Shown here: positions 4,911-5,847 of the stretch, in pieces
How the letters are laid out: each line of letters opens with the position of its first letter
How positions within the stretch are numbered: the first letter of the stretch is position 1
DNA from: UBA6921 sp031370545
GTDB lineage: Bacteria; Pseudomonadota; Gammaproteobacteria; SG8-11
Direction: 5' to 3'
NCBI GenBank assembly: GCA_031370545.1
Contig: JANMQQ010000130.1
Location: 1-5,847 of the forward strand
Length of the DNA stretch: 5,847 nt
Notes under the pieces: model-generated
What the model was told of the DNA's origin: nothing
What the model saw: the letters and a program-made list of their open reading frames with translations, nothing else
Database searches by the model: none
Made by a program: the position numbers and the translations under genes

Positions 4911-5711
4911 ATGAACAATTTCTACGTCTACGTTTACATCGATCCTCGCAACCTCGAAGAGTTTTACTTCGGTAAGGGCAGGGGCTCTCGTAAGGATGCG
5001 CATCTATCGGACACTTCCGATACAGAAAAGGCTAATCGCATCCTGGCGATACAAAAGGAGGGACTTAAACCGATCATTCGTGTAATTGCACGTGATCTTT
5101 CCGAACAAGACGCTTTCCTAATAGAAAAGACACTATTGTGGAAGCTTGGTCGGCAACTGACAAATATCTCATCCGGGCACTACTCAGACAACTTCAGACC
5201 CCATAACACGCTGCACCTTGAACTTTCGGGGTTTGATTATCAACGTGGGATCTACTATTACAACGTTGGTGAAGGGTCTCACCGAAGTTGGGATGATTAC
5301 CGGAGTCTGGGCTTTATCTCAGCGGGTCAAGGAGTCAGATGGCGTGATGCAATGCTCGGGTTTCAAAAAGGTGATGTTGTCGCTGCGTACTTAAAAAATT
5401 ATGGCTTCGTCGGCATTGGTGTCCTTACTGATCGCGCTAAACCAATTCGTGAAGTTGTAATTAGAGGCAAACCGCTACTTAGTCATAACCTCGACTGCCC
5501 GGGCCTAGCTGAGAACGCCGAGTCAGATGAATTTTGTGAGTATGTTGCTCCGGTAAAATGGGCTGCTGCTGTTGAGCGCGGACAAGCCAAGTGGAAGACA
5601 AAAGCAGGTATCTACACCACCACGCACGTACGGGCTTCCCTTGATCGCCAACCAATAACCGTAGCTTTCCTCGAGGATATCGTCTCCTGTCAACCCGAGA
5701 ACAGCGCCTAG
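4911..5711 (+). CDS. GIY-YIG nuclease domain fused to an EVE/PUA-like domain
   Basis: This 266-residue protein appears to have two domains. Residues 1-90 fit a GIY-YIG endonuclease of the LEM-3-like kind: FYVYVYIDP (4-12) takes the place of GIY, FYFGKGRGSR (18-27) of YIG, with candidate catalytic Arg R27, His H31, metal-binding Glu E72 in LIEKTLL, and Asn N85 in LTNIS. Residues about 113-265 resemble an EVE/PUA-type domain: IYYYNVGEG, SWDDYRSLGFISAGQG (126-141), KGDVVAAYLKNYGFVGIG (153-170), then PVKWAAAV with W217 and GIYTTTHVRASL (233-244). Such domains often bind modified bases in DNA or RNA. No signal peptide or membrane segment is seen, so it is cytoplasmic. The gene is visibly more A+T-rich than its neighbours, has no clear Shine-Dalgarno sequence, and sits between a repeat and a broken reading frame, suggesting transfer. 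The GIY-YIG call is fairly secure, the second domain probable, and a defence role only inferred. An alternative is a DNA repair nuclease. Confidence 0.8.
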   Translation: MNNFYVYVYIDPRNLEEFYFGKGRGSRKDAHLSDTSDTEKANRILAIQKEGLKPIIRVIARDLSEQDAFLIEKTLLWKLGRQLTNISSGHYSDNFRPHNTLHLELSGFDYQRGIYYYNVGEGSHRSWDDYRSLGFISAGQGVRWRDAMLGFQKGDVVAAYLKNYGFVGIGVLTDRAKPIREVVIRGKPLLSHNLDCPGLAENAESDEFCEYVAPVKWAAAVERGQAKWKTKAGIYTTTHVRASLDRQPITVAFLEDIVSCQPENSA

Positions 5712-5847
5712 CCTGTCGCGGTCAATATATTGATCGAGTGGGACAGGTAAGGTCGGGCTCCGCAGCATGACAGATGAGGTATTTTCCCTTCGGACCACTT
5801 CGATGGATATGGGTCCGGCCGGTGCGACAAGCGTGAAGGCGATGCCG
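5523..5847 (-). pseudogene. Possible remnant of a PhzF-family gene, cut by the window edge
   Basis: On the minus strand a frame enters from the right edge and runs 107 codons to a TGA at 5523-5525. Its first part reads GIAFTLVAPAGPISIEVV, then PVPLDQYIDRDRLGAVLGLTGDDIL, which resembles the middle of PhzF-family isomerase-like proteins (an AGP.. strand, then an LGL..DDIL helix cap before the second half). After about position 5640 the similarity fades and the frame becomes antisense to the well-patterned end of the nuclease gene, so the last 60 or so residues are probably not genuine. The second half of a PhzF protein, with its DPVTG-type motif, is absent. The simplest reading is that a phzF-like gene lost its 3' part when the nuclease segment arrived, with the junction near 5640-5711. 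PhzF assignment is from memory of the pattern and is tentative; an overlapping convergent intact gene of another family is possible. Confidence 0.35.

Noticed and set aside
4841..4911. Promoter for the nuclease gene using TTTAAAT at 4883-4889 as a -10 box
   Set aside because: The -35 position falls in the G-rich B3 repeat with nothing like TTGACA.
5712..5747. Inverted repeat after the nuclease stop (CCTGTC...GACAGG around TCAATATATTGA) as a terminator
   Set aside because: The outer stem is only 6 base pairs with an imperfect inside and no T run, and the bases lie in the possible PhzF-like coding sequence.
5767..5847. Plus-strand ATG at 5767 opening a frame to the right edge
   Set aside because: Only 27 codons are visible (MTDEVFSLRTTSMDMG...), with no ribosome binding site, and the minus-strand frame over the same bases looks more protein-like.

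Overview
The window looks like chromosomal DNA of a proteobacterium, most likely gamma- or betaproteobacterial. The evidence is the truA-trpF gene order, a YihY/BrkB protein with a long C-terminal extension, high G+C coding DNA with G/C-rich third positions, and dispersed palindromic repeats of a kind common in those classes. No species can be named from the sequence.

Layout, left to right, all confident genes on the + strand: (1) a lipoprotein of unknown function, cut off by the left edge, running to 780; (2) a YihY/BrkB inner-membrane protein, 785-2101, only 4 bases after the lipoprotein stop and probably co-transcribed with it; (3) a 401-base gene-free stretch, 2102-2502, built mostly from at least four segments of one dispersed repeat (family A) in both orientations; (4) a membrane protein resembling the T component (CbiQ/EcfT) of ECF transporters, 2503-3192, 3 bases before (5) truA, tRNA pseudouridine synthase, 3196-3975; (6) a 195-base gap holding an inverted pair of a second repeat (family B); (7) trpF, phosphoribosylanthranilate isomerase, 4171-4797; (8) a third family B copy, 4842-4881; (9) a visibly more A+T-rich gene, 4911-5711, for a GIY-YIG nuclease-like domain fused to an EVE/PUA-like domain; (10) on the minus strand, running in from the right edge, a reading frame that resembles part of a PhzF-family protein and overlaps the 3' end of the nuclease gene.

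The truA-trpF pair is the usual proteobacterial core. Downstream of trpF one commonly finds trpB or accD; here there is a repeat, a probably acquired nuclease gene and what looks like a broken gene. The left two-thirds is therefore ordinary housekeeping and membrane genes separated by repeats, and the right end looks like an accessory insertion.

The best candidate for something not well described is the GIY-YIG plus EVE/PUA-like fusion: a cleavage domain joined to a fold often used to read modified bases suggests a single-protein, modification-dependent nuclease, possibly anti-phage. This is inference from domain logic. The other points of interest are the lone, degenerate EcfT-like protein beside truA, and the two repeat families, one of which supplies the ribosome-binding region of the EcfT-like gene while the other brackets trpF as near-perfect inverted copies.
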